Of a stretch of 64,000 bases of DNA, positions 15,677 through 23,168 are shown piece by piece (position 1 is the stretch's first letter; each line of letters starts with the position of its first letter). The notes beneath the pieces are model-generated. The model saw only the letters and a program-made list of their open reading frames with translations. It was not told where the DNA came from and ran no database searches. Both the position numbers and the translations under genes were made by a program. Location: assembly GCF_003858395.1 (NCBI RefSeq), contig NZ_QWEV01000005.1, positions 1,302,001 through 1,366,000 on the forward strand. The letters are read 5' to 3'. This DNA comes from Acidipila sp. EB88. Lineage in GTDB: Bacteria; Acidobacteriota; Terriglobia; Terriglobales; Acidobacteriaceae.

Positions 15677-16714
15677 TCAACCCTTGTTCTGGAAGATCTG
15701 ACCGGCAAGCACTGCATCGGCAATGACGGCCGCCTCGACCATGGAGCGCACGGCATGCACCCGCACGATGCTGGCCCCATACAGAACCGCTGCTACCGAG
15801 GCTGCGATCGTGGCGTTGTCGCGCGAGTGGGTCGGCGCGTCCGCGCCCCCGTGCAGCGGCGCCAGGGTGCGGCCCAGAAATGACTTGCGTGAGACCCCGA
15901 CCAGCAGCGGCCTGCCGAGCGCGAGCAGCGCCGGCTGTGCGTGCAGCAGGTGGTAGTTCGCCTGGAAGGCCTTGCCAAACCCGTAGCCAGGATCGAGCAC
16001 GATGCGTTCGGCGGCTATGCCCGCGGCATCGGCAGCCTGCAGGCGTTCCTGTAGGCCTGCGAGAACAAGTGGCACTACCTGCTCCGGTACCAGCGCAGGC
16101 AGGGTTCGCCACTCGTCAGGGCGCCCCCGGGTGTGCATCAGCACAATGCCGCACCGCTGCTGCGCACAGGTAGCAGCCATCTCCGGGTCCCACAGAAAAC
16201 CACTGACATCGTTGACGATCTCTGCGCCTGCTGCCAGCGCCGCGCGTGCGGTGGCGGCACGGTAGGTATCGACAGAAACGATGGCCTCGGGCCGCTCCCG
16301 CAGCAATGCTTCCAGCACGGGAAGCAGGCGATCCTGCTCCTCGGCCGTGGAGATCGCGGCCACACCGCCCGCACCGGAGCCGGGCCGGGTCGACTCCGCC
16401 CCGAGATCGAGGAGCGCGGCACCCTCATCCAGCAGGCGCAGCGCATGTTCCACGCCCCGGGCCACCATGCCGCCCTGCGCCTCCGACTGTCCGGCATCGT
16501 GGCTGCCGGTTGGTGTGGCATGGAGACCGTCTCCCGAAAACGAGTCGGGCGTCACGTTGACGATGCCCATCACCAGCGTGCGCTCTCCGAGCACAAGGGA
16601 GCGGGAGCGCAACGGCCACGGCTGCACCGCGCGGACGTGAGGGGTCGCGATGGCAGCACCTGCGCTGACGGCTGAACCGCGGTCCGTCCCGGAAAGTCGC
16701 TCGCTCTCTGTCAT
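15677..16714 (-). CDS. folP: Dihydropteroate synthase
   Basis: Condenses p-aminobenzoate with dihydropterin pyrophosphate in folate synthesis; the sulfonamide target. 345 residues, longer than the usual 270-290 because of an N-terminal stretch of about 38 residues and an insert after the first strand (about residues 66-82). All signatures are present: MGIVNVTPDSFS, LDLGAESTRPG, IVSVDTYR, DPGYGFGK, GVSRKSFLG and the final RVHAV. Its ATG lies only 35 bp from the divergent carboxypeptidase start, so the two promoters must overlap the genes or each other. No other folate gene is nearby. Confidence 0.95.
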   Translation of the reverse strand: MTESERLSGTDRGSAVSAGAAIATPHVRAVQPWPLRSRSLVLGERTLVMGIVNVTPDSFSGDGLHATPTGSHDAGQSEAQGGMVARGVEHALRLLDEGAALLDLGAESTRPGSGAGGVAAISTAEEQDRLLPVLEALLRERPEAIVSVDTYRAATARAALAAGAEIVNDVSGFLWDPEMAATCAQQRCGIVLMHTRGRPDEWRTLPALVPEQVVPLVLAGLQERLQAADAAGIAAERIVLDPGYGFGKAFQANYHLLHAQPALLALGRPLLVGVSRKSFLGRTLAPLHGGADAPTHSRDNATIAASVAAVLYGASIVRVHAVRSMVEAAVIADAVLAGQIFQNKG

Positions 16715-16749
16715 TGACGGCTTCGATGCTATACCGGGAGCGGTTTGCT

Positions 16750-18435
16750 ATGGTGTGTGGCAGTATGCGCATCCATCCGCTGGCCCCCAGCGTCGCCCTC
16801 CTGCTTTGCCTTGGCATCGTCTGCGCACACTCCGTTGCGCACGCACAGAGCGCAGCATCGGGCGCCACAGCCAGTGCGGGACCTGCCGCCGCACGACTGG
16901 ACCCATTGCTGTTGAGCACCCCGGCTGCCGCGCGCGCCCACTGGGGCGTGTCGATGGTGGATGCCGCCACCGGGGCGACGCTGTACGCCCGGAACGATGC
17001 GCAACTGCTCGAACCCGCGTCCAATGCCAAACTGTTCACCACCTCCACGGCACTGGCCCTGCTGGGACCGTCCTTCACGATGGCCACGCGCGTGGTGGCA
17101 GAGGGCGAGGTGGACGCCGCGGGCACCCTGCACGGCACCCTGCGCCTGGTAGGCGGCGCCGATCCCACGATGTCGGGACGCGTCTACCCATACGCCGGCC
17201 ACACGGATCGCTCCAACCCTCCACTGGCTGCGCTCGATGCGCTGGCAGCGCAGGTGCTGGCGAGCGGCATCCGCGCGGTGGACGGCAATGTGCTGGCCGA
17301 TGACACGCTGTTCCCCGATGAGCGGTACGGCTCCGGATGGGGCTGGGATGACCTGCAATGGGAGTACGGCGCCCCGGTATCAGCGCTGGTGATCAACGAC
17401 AATGTGCGCTATCTCACGATCGCGCCGGGAGCGTCGGCCGGCATGCCCGTCACCGCGAGCTGGCTGCCGGAGATTTCCCAGGCGAGCGGCACGGCTGGTG
17501 CTGCTGTCACCGCGAGCGGCAGCGGAGTTTTCGCCGACAACCTGGATATCACCGCTGTGACCACCCCGGCCGGCACTGCGCCCGCGCTGGGCGTCGCCCG
17601 GCCGCCTACCGGCGGGGCGTTGCGCGTGTATGGCTCCCTGGCCGCGGGCGGCGCACCCGTGCATCTCGCCATCACGCTTGAGGACCCCGCGCAGTTCGGC
17701 GCCCGGGCATTCGCTGGGGCGCTGGCCACGGCGGGAGTCGCGGTGCGGGGGCAGTCGCTCGCGGTGCATCGTGCCCCGGTCGATACGCAATCCTTTACAG
17801 CGGAGACACACACGCCGGTGCCGCTCCTTGCGCTGCCGCCCGCCGCCACCTCGCTCGACGGCTGGACACCCGCAAGCACCGCAGGCGCCGCGACCCGCAT
17901 TGTCGCCGCCCGCAGGTCGGTGCCGTTGAGTGACATTGTGACGGTGACGAACAAGGTCTCGCAGAACCTGCATGCGGAGCTGCTGTTGCGCCTGCTGGGC
18001 CGTGCAGAAGGCGCGGATGGCGCGGCCGCCGGCGGGGCCCGCGTGGTGCGCGGCTTCATGACCACGCAGGTCAACCTCGCGCCGGAAGACTTCCTGCTTT
18101 ACGACGGTTCGGGGCTTTCTACCAAGGACCTGGTGACGCCACGCGCATTGACCACGCTGCTGCGCTACAGCACGACGCAGCCCTGGGGCCCGGTGCTTCG
18201 CAACTCGCTGCCTTCGAGCGGAGTGGATGGCACACTGTCCGGCCGCTTCCCTGCGCTACGCGGCCGCGTGCAGGCCAAGACCGGGACGCTGGGGGAGGTG
18301 GATGCCTTAAGCGGGTTCCTCACCACTGACAGCGGACGGCTGGTGATCTTTTCCATCCTGTGCAACGACTACCCGGGCACCGGGTCACGCCAGGTAATTG
18401 ATACGCTGCTGCAGGCGGCCGCGAGCAGCTTCTAA
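16750..18435 (+). CDS. dacB: D-alanyl-D-alanine carboxypeptidase/endopeptidase, S13 family (PBP4-like)
   Basis: A periplasmic low-molecular-mass penicillin-binding protein that trims or cleaves peptidoglycan cross-links. 561 residues with a signal peptide (core SVALLLCLGIVCAHSVAHA). Serine-protease motifs are in order: SNAK with nucleophile Ser91 and Lys94, SQN at about 404, and KTG at about 510. The large gap between the first two motifs is the S13-specific insertion. GGGAG at 16736-16740, nine bases before the ATG, selects this start over upstream TTG and ATG codons and a later ATG (16765). The stop is followed within 3 bp by a repeat copy. Confidence 0.93.
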   Translation: MVCGSMRIHPLAPSVALLLCLGIVCAHSVAHAQSAASGATASAGPAAARLDPLLLSTPAAARAHWGVSMVDAATGATLYARNDAQLLEPASNAKLFTTSTALALLGPSFTMATRVVAEGEVDAAGTLHGTLRLVGGADPTMSGRVYPYAGHTDRSNPPLAALDALAAQVLASGIRAVDGNVLADDTLFPDERYGSGWGWDDLQWEYGAPVSALVINDNVRYLTIAPGASAGMPVTASWLPEISQASGTAGAAVTASGSGVFADNLDITAVTTPAGTAPALGVARPPTGGALRVYGSLAAGGAPVHLAITLEDPAQFGARAFAGALATAGVAVRGQSLAVHRAPVDTQSFTAETHTPVPLLALPPAATSLDGWTPASTAGAATRIVAARRSVPLSDIVTVTNKVSQNLHAELLLRLLGRAEGADGAAAGGARVVRGFMTTQVNLAPEDFLLYDGSGLSTKDLVTPRALTTLLRYSTTQPWGPVLRNSLPSSGVDGTLSGRFPALRGRVQAKTGTLGEVDALSGFLTTDSGRLVIFSILCNDYPGTGSRQVIDTLLQAAASSF

Positions 18436-18437
18436 AA

Positions 18438-18469
18438 CCGCCTGCGCGGCTGGCGGCCACTTCGTGGGG
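18438..18469 (+). repeat. REP/BIME-like palindromic repeat, copy B (single arm)
   Basis: CCGCCTGCGCGGCTGGCGG followed by the mini-hairpin CCACTTCGTGG, identical to the left arm of copy C. It begins 3 bp after the dacB stop and ends 13 bp before the stop of the convergent gene, so it fills the whole intergenic gap and may act as a terminator or mRNA 3' end. Confidence 0.8.
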
Positions 18470-18482
18470 GTGCTCTACGCAG

Positions 18483-19355
18483 TCACTTCTTCAGCCTGGC
18501 TGCCGTGGCATCCACGTCGAAGTCGTCGGGCGCGACGGGAACGTTGTAGAAAACGTGCGTGAGGTAGCGCTGCGAGGTCATGTCGCCATTGTGCGAGTAG
18601 GTCTCGCTCAGTGGCGTGGGCAGGCCGTCCACCGGGTGATAGTCGGCGAACTCCACCGCATCCTCGTTGTTGTCCTTGTAGAGCGGGTCACGCCACGTGA
18701 ACGCGATGCGGAACGGCAGGTGCGTTTCAGTGTCGAGCTGCAGAGTGATGTTGTCATTGTTGCTATCGAGCAGCGTCAACTCATCCACCAGGTGCCGCCC
18801 GGACATCTTCTGCCCGCCCGAGAAAAACACCGTGCCCGGCTCATGCCACCACACGCGCACCGCTTCGTCGAGCGAGTGATCGCGCCGCCGGAACACGCTC
18901 AGGTACTCCTCTGGCGGCAGCTGGCGCTTGCCGCGATAGGTGATCTCCCAGTCGATGTCGGGGGTCAGGATCGTGACCACGTCATGCTTCTTGGTGAACT
19001 CGGTACGCTGCAGGCCCGGATCTGTGCGCGAGACGGGCACAGTCCGCAGCGAGCGGAAATCGCCGATCGAGCCGGTCGGCTTGCCCTGGAAGAAGCCCGA
19101 GGTACGGCCCTCCTGCACGACGTTGTGGATCGCAAGCCACTTGGCCCCGCCGAGCGCGTCCACCATCTGCTGCATCAGCGCGATGGCCTTGGGATCGCTG
19201 CCGCTGGCATCCTGCGCGGAAGAAGCGGAAGAAGTGGTTGCGCTCGAGGCTGGAGGCGCGGGGTTCACAGCCTGTGCGGCAACTGAATGAGCTACTGACA
19301 TCGCTGTAAAAAGAAGAACCGCGCTGGCGGCTTCGAGCAATCGTTGTGTCCGCAT
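18483..19355 (-). CDS. Secreted protein of unknown function
   Basis: 290 residues, not recognised. It has a signal peptide (core ASAVLLFTAMSVAHSVAAQA), then a Ser/Ala/Pro-rich linker to about residue 52, then a folded part starting DPKAIALMQQMVDALGGAKW. The alternating strands that follow (GRTSGFFQG, DIDWEITYRGKRQLP, ITLQLDTETHLPFRIAFTWRDP) resemble the LolA/LolB or outer-membrane lipoprotein-sorting type of half-barrel seen in many periplasmic acidobacterial proteins; this is an inference from pattern only. Its ATG abuts the stop of the SDR gene, so the two are very likely co-translated. Confidence 0.75.
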   Translation of the reverse strand: MRTQRLLEAASAVLLFTAMSVAHSVAAQAVNPAPPASSATTSSASSAQDASGSDPKAIALMQQMVDALGGAKWLAIHNVVQEGRTSGFFQGKPTGSIGDFRSLRTVPVSRTDPGLQRTEFTKKHDVVTILTPDIDWEITYRGKRQLPPEEYLSVFRRRDHSLDEAVRVWWHEPGTVFFSGGQKMSGRHLVDELTLLDSNNDNITLQLDTETHLPFRIAFTWRDPLYKDNNEDAVEFADYHPVDGLPTPLSETYSHNGDMTSQRYLTHVFYNVPVAPDDFDVDATAARLKK

Positions 19356-20144
19356 CTAGCCCACCAGCACCGCGCCGCCGTTCACATTCAGGATTTCGCC
19401 TGAGATGAACCCGGCCCACGGCGTGCACAGAAAAAGAATTGGCCCTGCGATCTCGGCGGGCGTTCCGACGCGGCCCATCGGGATCGTCCCGAAGATCTTC
19501 GCCCTGCCGGCCTCGGATGCTAGAGCGGGCGCGGACATGTCGGTCGCGACCCAGCCCGGCGCTACGCAGTTGGCCGAGATGCCAGAGCCGGCAAGCTCGC
19601 TCGACAGGCTCTTGGTGAGCGAGATCAGGGCTCCCTTGGACGCGGCGTAATCCGCGTGGAACGCCTCGCCTCGTTGCGCTGCCGTGGAGGCCACCAGCAC
19701 CACGTGGCCGCGCCGGCCATCAGCATCCGCATCCTGCTGCTTGAAGCGGGCAACCGCCGCCTGCAACAGCCCGAACACGCTGTCGAGGTTAATGCCCATG
19801 GTGCTGCGCCACTGCGCATCCGCCATCGTCTCGATGGGCGCATCGTGCGAGGGCCATACCCCGTGGTTCACCACCAGCGCATCCAGTCTTCCCCATGCGG
19901 CTGTGGCTGTCTCCACCAGCGCACGGCCTTCTTCGGCCGCGCCCAGCTCCTGCCGGATCGCGCGACACCGATCCGTGCCACCGCACTCGGCGACCAGCGC
20001 CTCGGCCGCATCGTTCGCGGCGCGGTAGTTGAACACCACGCGCGCACCTGCCTGCACAAACAGCCGCACAGTTTCCGCACCGATGCCACGTGAGCCACCG
20101 GTCACCAGCGCGACCTTGCCATCAAAGCGAAGCTCCACACTCAT
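19356..20144 (-). CDS. Short-chain dehydrogenase/reductase, FabG-like
   Basis: 262 residues of a classical SDR: cofactor motif TGGSRGIGAE near residue 17, NHGVW in place of the usual NNAG, catalytic Ser in VVLVASTAAQRG, and YAASKGA with the active Tyr and Lys, then VAPGWVATDM and the C-terminal NVNGGAVLVG. The preference is probably NADP(H), given the Arg after the Gly motif. It could reduce 3-oxoacyl or other keto groups; the substrate is not deducible. An ATG at 20156 is also possible. It sits in a minus-strand trio with the zinc-finger gene upstream (43 bp) and the secreted protein directly downstream. Confidence 0.9.
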   Translation of the reverse strand: MSVELRFDGKVALVTGGSRGIGAETVRLFVQAGARVVFNYRAANDAAEALVAECGGTDRCRAIRQELGAAEEGRALVETATAAWGRLDALVVNHGVWPSHDAPIETMADAQWRSTMGINLDSVFGLLQAAVARFKQQDADADGRRGHVVLVASTAAQRGEAFHADYAASKGALISLTKSLSSELAGSGISANCVAPGWVATDMSAPALASEAGRAKIFGTIPMGRVGTPAEIAGPILFLCTPWAGFISGEILNVNGGAVLVG

Positions 20145-20187
20145 GCCTTCCAGCATAAAGCGCAACGCGCCTCGACCGACCAAGGCT

Positions 20188-20577
20188 TTACACGCGCTTC
20201 AAACGGATCGGACCCCGGGCATGCGAGGGATCGACCGGATGGCCGCCCTGCGTCACCACGAGCCTGCCCGCGGCATGCAGGCGCCGGGCCGCCGCGCGTG
20301 CCGGCTCCATCAGGTGCTCCCATGCGGCGCGCTCTTCGCTGCCTGCGACCCGCCGGGCTGCTTCCGACGGACAGATCGTCTTGCCCGCTCCGCGCTCGGC
20401 CAGCAGCGTCAGAATCGCCGTTTCCAGCGCTGCGTCCTCGGTCGTGGCCGCGCCGGACTTCGCCCGCTTACGGCAGCCGTCGCTGCAGTAGCGCACCTCG
20501 TCCCAGGAGCGCTCCCACTTTTTGCGCCAGGTGATCTCGCGCCCGCAGACCACACACGGCTTGGATGGAACTTGCAT
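20188..20577 (-). CDS. DUF2256-DUF3253 two-domain protein
   Basis: 129 residues. The N-terminal 40 residues match DUF2256, a small zinc-binding module: [15 protein letters not shown] then [12 protein letters not shown] gives a CxxC...CxxxC metal site. Residues 50-129 match DUF3253, a winged-helix-like domain ([48 protein letters not shown]). The fusion suggests a small nucleic-acid-binding protein, but no member has a defined job that I know of. The frame stays open far upstream, antisense to the asparaginase gene; the ATG at 20577 is chosen because the domain starts just after it. Confidence 0.85.
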   Translation of the reverse strand: MQVPSKPCVVCGREITWRKKWERSWDEVRYCSDGCRKRAKSGAATTEDAALETAILTLLAERGAGKTICPSEAARRVAGSEERAAWEHLMEPARAAARRLHAAGRLVVTQGGHPVDPSHARGPIRLKRV

Positions 20578-20596
20578 GAGAAGTAAGAAGCGAAAA

Positions 20597-20682
20597 CCGC
20601 CTGCGCGGCTGGCGGCCACTTCGTGGCCGGTATTCCGAAAATCAAAAACATGCCAGGAATGGGCCTCCTCCCGCGCAGAGGC
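20597..20682 (+). repeat. REP/BIME-like palindromic repeat, copy C (paired arms)
   Basis: The left arm CCGCCTGCGCGGCTGGCGG then CCACTTCGTGG (20597-20626) is followed by a spacer with an A-run and an inverted right arm (20653-20682) whose reverse complement reads GCCTCTGCGCGGGAGGAGG then CCCATTCC. It lies between divergent starts, ending 15 bp before the asparaginase ATG, so it would be in its 5' leader. Confidence 0.75.
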
Positions 20683-20697
20683 ACTTAGGATGTTGCC

Positions 20698-21732
20698 ATG
20701 CGCATCCTGTTCCTGCTTCCGCTGCTTTTCTGTTCCATCACAGCCCACGCCCAGCAATGGGCAATTGCCATTCACGGCGGCGCGGGCGAGGCGGAGTGGG
20801 AGCACATGGATGCAGCAACTGCCTCGGCGTACCACGCGTCGCTCGCCCGGGCACTGGCTGCCGGCTCGGCGGTGCTGGCGCGGCATGGCTCCTCGCTCGA
20901 TGCGGTGGAGGCTTCCATCGAGGTGCTGGAGGACGATCCACTGTTCAACGCCGGGCGCGGCTCTGCGTTTGCCGCAGACGGCACCAACGAGATGGACGCC
21001 TCGCTGATGAATGGAGCGACGCTCGAGGCGGGCTCGGTGGCAAGCGTGCACTTTACCCGGCACCCCATCGCGTTGGCCCGCGCCGTGATGGAGCACACGC
21101 CATACGTGATGATGGTGGGCGACGGCGCGGACGCCTTCTCGCGCACGCAGCGACTCGAGCAGCAGCCTCCCTCGTTCTTCTTTACTGAAATGCGCTGGCA
21201 GGAGTTTGCCGGGGTGATGCGGGGGAGCGGACGTCCCGTGCCGCCGCGACCGGCGGGTGTGCCACCTGCCCCCGCGCACGGCGGCATGGCGATGCTGGCC
21301 GGGCCGCGCATCTTTGCGCACCGCTATGGCACCGTCGGTGCGGTGGCGCGGGATGCCGATGGACACCTCGCGGCTGCTACCTCAACCGGCGGCATGCAGG
21401 GCAAACTCCCGGGCCGGGTGGGTGACTCGCCAATCATTGGCGCGGGTACCTACGCGAGCGATCACGCCTGCGCCGTATCCGGCACAGGCGTGGGCGAGTA
21501 CTTCATCCGGCTCACGCTGGCACGCCAGGTTTGCACGCTGGTGGAGCAGGGCAATACACCACAGCAGGCGGCCGACCAGATGATTCACCACGAACTGCCC
21601 GCGCTCAAAGGCGGTGAGGGCGGGGTGATCGTGCTGGCGAAATCCGGGCTGCCCGTGTGGAGCAACAACACGCTGGGCATCTTTCATGCGCAACAGGTAC
21701 AAGGCGCGGCGCCCGAGGTCTGGGTCAGGTAG
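20698..21732 (+). CDS. Plant-type L-asparaginase / isoaspartyl peptidase, exported
   Basis: An Ntn-hydrolase precursor of 344 residues that should cleave itself before Thr212 (HRYGTVGAV) to give alpha and beta subunits, the new N-terminal Thr being the nucleophile. Other marks are AIHGGAG at 23-29, [25 protein letters not shown] and the beta-subunit STGGM...IGAGTYA. It hydrolyses beta-aspartyl dipeptides or asparagine. A signal peptide ([18 protein letters not shown]) makes it periplasmic, in contrast to cytoplasmic IaaA of E. coli without one. AGGA lies seven bases before the ATG, with repeat copy C just upstream. Confidence 0.93.
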   Translation: MRILFLLPLLFCSITAHAQQWAIAIHGGAGEAEWEHMDAATASAYHASLARALAAGSAVLARHGSSLDAVEASIEVLEDDPLFNAGRGSAFAADGTNEMDASLMNGATLEAGSVASVHFTRHPIALARAVMEHTPYVMMVGDGADAFSRTQRLEQQPPSFFFTEMRWQEFAGVMRGSGRPVPPRPAGVPPAPAHGGMAMLAGPRIFAHRYGTVGAVARDADGHLAAATSTGGMQGKLPGRVGDSPIIGAGTYASDHACAVSGTGVGEYFIRLTLARQVCTLVEQGNTPQQAADQMIHHELPALKGGEGGVIVLAKSGLPVWSNNTLGIFHAQQVQGAAPEVWVR

Positions 21733-21794
21733 CGCCCCGCTTTCCAGAGCCTGCGGCGGGACACCTCGCCCCAAAACACGCATACTGGACTGGT

Positions 21795-23084
21795 ATGTCC
21801 GACGCATCGTTGAAGCAAGATTTTCTTCCTGTGGATGAGCAGCTCGACCTTCTGCAAAAGGGCGCTGCCGAGATCATCCGCGTCTCGGATCTGCGGGAAC
21901 GGCTCACCCGGTCCCGCGCCAGCGGCACGCCGCTGCGGGTCAAGGCCGGTTTCGATCCGACCGCGCCCGACCTGCACCTGGGCCACACCGTGTTGATGCG
22001 CAAGCTGCGCCAGTTCCAGCTGCTGGGCCACCAGGTGATCTTCCTGGTCGGGGACTTCACCACGTTGATCGGCGACCCCACCGGCCGCTCGGTCACCCGT
22101 AAGCCGTTGACCCGCGAACAGATCAATGAAAACGCCGCCAGCTACACCGACCAGGTGTTCCGCATCCTGGATCGCGACAAGACCGAGGTTCGCTTCAACT
22201 CTGAGTGGCTCGACCAGCTCGGATTTGAAGGCATCATCCGGCTTGCCGCCAAGTTCACCGTTTCGCAGATGCTGGAACGCGACGAGTTTCACAAACGCTT
22301 CCAGGAAGAGAAACCGATCTCGCTGCATGAGTTTCTGTACCCGCTGGCGCAGGGGTACGACTCGGTCGCGCTCAAGGCGGATGTGGAACTGGGTGGCACC
22401 GATCAGAAGTTCAACCTGCTGATCGGGCGCGAACTGCAGCGCCACTACGACCAGCCTTCGCAGATCGTGCTGATGACCCCGATCATCGAGGGGCTCGACG
22501 GCGTGCAGAAGATGTCGAAATCGCTCAACAATGCGATCGGCATCCACGAGCCGGCCGCCGAGATGTACGGCAAGATCATGTCAATTTCAGACACGCTGAT
22601 GTGGCGTTTCTGGACGCTGCTGACGGACCTGCGCCAGAGCGAAATCGAGGCGATGCAGGCAGAGGTCGCGACCGGCACGCTGCACCCCATGGAAGCCAAG
22701 AAGCGCCTCGCCCGGACCATCGTGGCCGGCTACCACTCGGCCGAGGCGGTGCGCGAGGCGGACGAGGGCTGGGCGCGGCAGTTCCAGCGGGACGAGCAGC
22801 CTGAGTACGTGGAAGAGATTGGCGTCATGGCCGAAGACGTCGGCTGGACCGGCACGATCGCAGCGGACGGCCGTCGTGAGTCGGGACAGATCCGCGTCGA
22901 TAAGCTGCTGGTGCAGCTTGGCATGGCCGACTCAGGAACAGACGCCAACCGCAAGATCAAACAGGGAGCCGTGCGCATCGGCGGCGAGGTGCACAGCACG
23001 CCGCATATCCCGGTCGGTCCCCTGCCGGAGACCCTGGTGATCCGCGTGGGCAAGCGCATCCGTGCCTCGTTGATACAGCCGTAG
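21795..23084 (+). CDS. tyrS: Tyrosyl-tRNA synthetase
   Basis: Class I synthetase that charges tRNA-Tyr. 429 residues: the HIGH-type motif is HLGH at 61-64 ([14 protein letters not shown]), the KMSKS loop is at about 239 ([10 protein letters not shown]), and a C-terminal S4-like RNA-binding domain spans roughly the last 65 residues ([15 protein letters not shown]...VRIGGEV). [13 protein letters not shown] and the overall length fit the TyrZ-like clade rather than E. coli TyrS. The frame is open 46 codons into the asparaginase 3' end; MSDASLKQ at 21795 gives the family length. Repeat copy D follows the stop. Confidence 0.96.
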   Translation: MSDASLKQDFLPVDEQLDLLQKGAAEIIRVSDLRERLTRSRASGTPLRVKAGFDPTAPDLHLGHTVLMRKLRQFQLLGHQVIFLVGDFTTLIGDPTGRSVTRKPLTREQINENAASYTDQVFRILDRDKTEVRFNSEWLDQLGFEGIIRLAAKFTVSQMLERDEFHKRFQEEKPISLHEFLYPLAQGYDSVALKADVELGGTDQKFNLLIGRELQRHYDQPSQIVLMTPIIEGLDGVQKMSKSLNNAIGIHEPAAEMYGKIMSISDTLMWRFWTLLTDLRQSEIEAMQAEVATGTLHPMEAKKRLARTIVAGYHSAEAVREADEGWARQFQRDEQPEYVEEIGVMAEDVGWTGTIAADGRRESGQIRVDKLLVQLGMADSGTDANRKIKQGAVRIGGEVHSTPHIPVGPLPETLVIRVGKRIRASLIQP

Positions 23085-23107
23085 CGGACGCCCGGGCTCG
23101 TTCATGA

Positions 23108-23141
23108 CCCGCCACGAAGCGATCGCCAGCCGCGCAGGCGG
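23108..23141 (-). repeat. REP/BIME-like palindromic repeat, copy D (single arm, inverted)
   Basis: On the minus strand: CCGCCTGCGCGGCTGGCG then ATCG and CTTCGTGGCGGG, the same arm as copies A-C with a slightly changed hairpin. It lies between the convergent tyrS and large secreted protein genes. Confidence 0.75.
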
Positions 23142-23168
23142 GCGCCCTGCTTTGAGCCCTGGCTTAGG

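Noticed and set aside
20578..21366. Long upstream extension of the DUF2256-DUF3253 frame
   Set aside because: These 263 codons are antisense to the asparaginase gene and lack domain similarity; the domain pair begins at the ATG at 20577.
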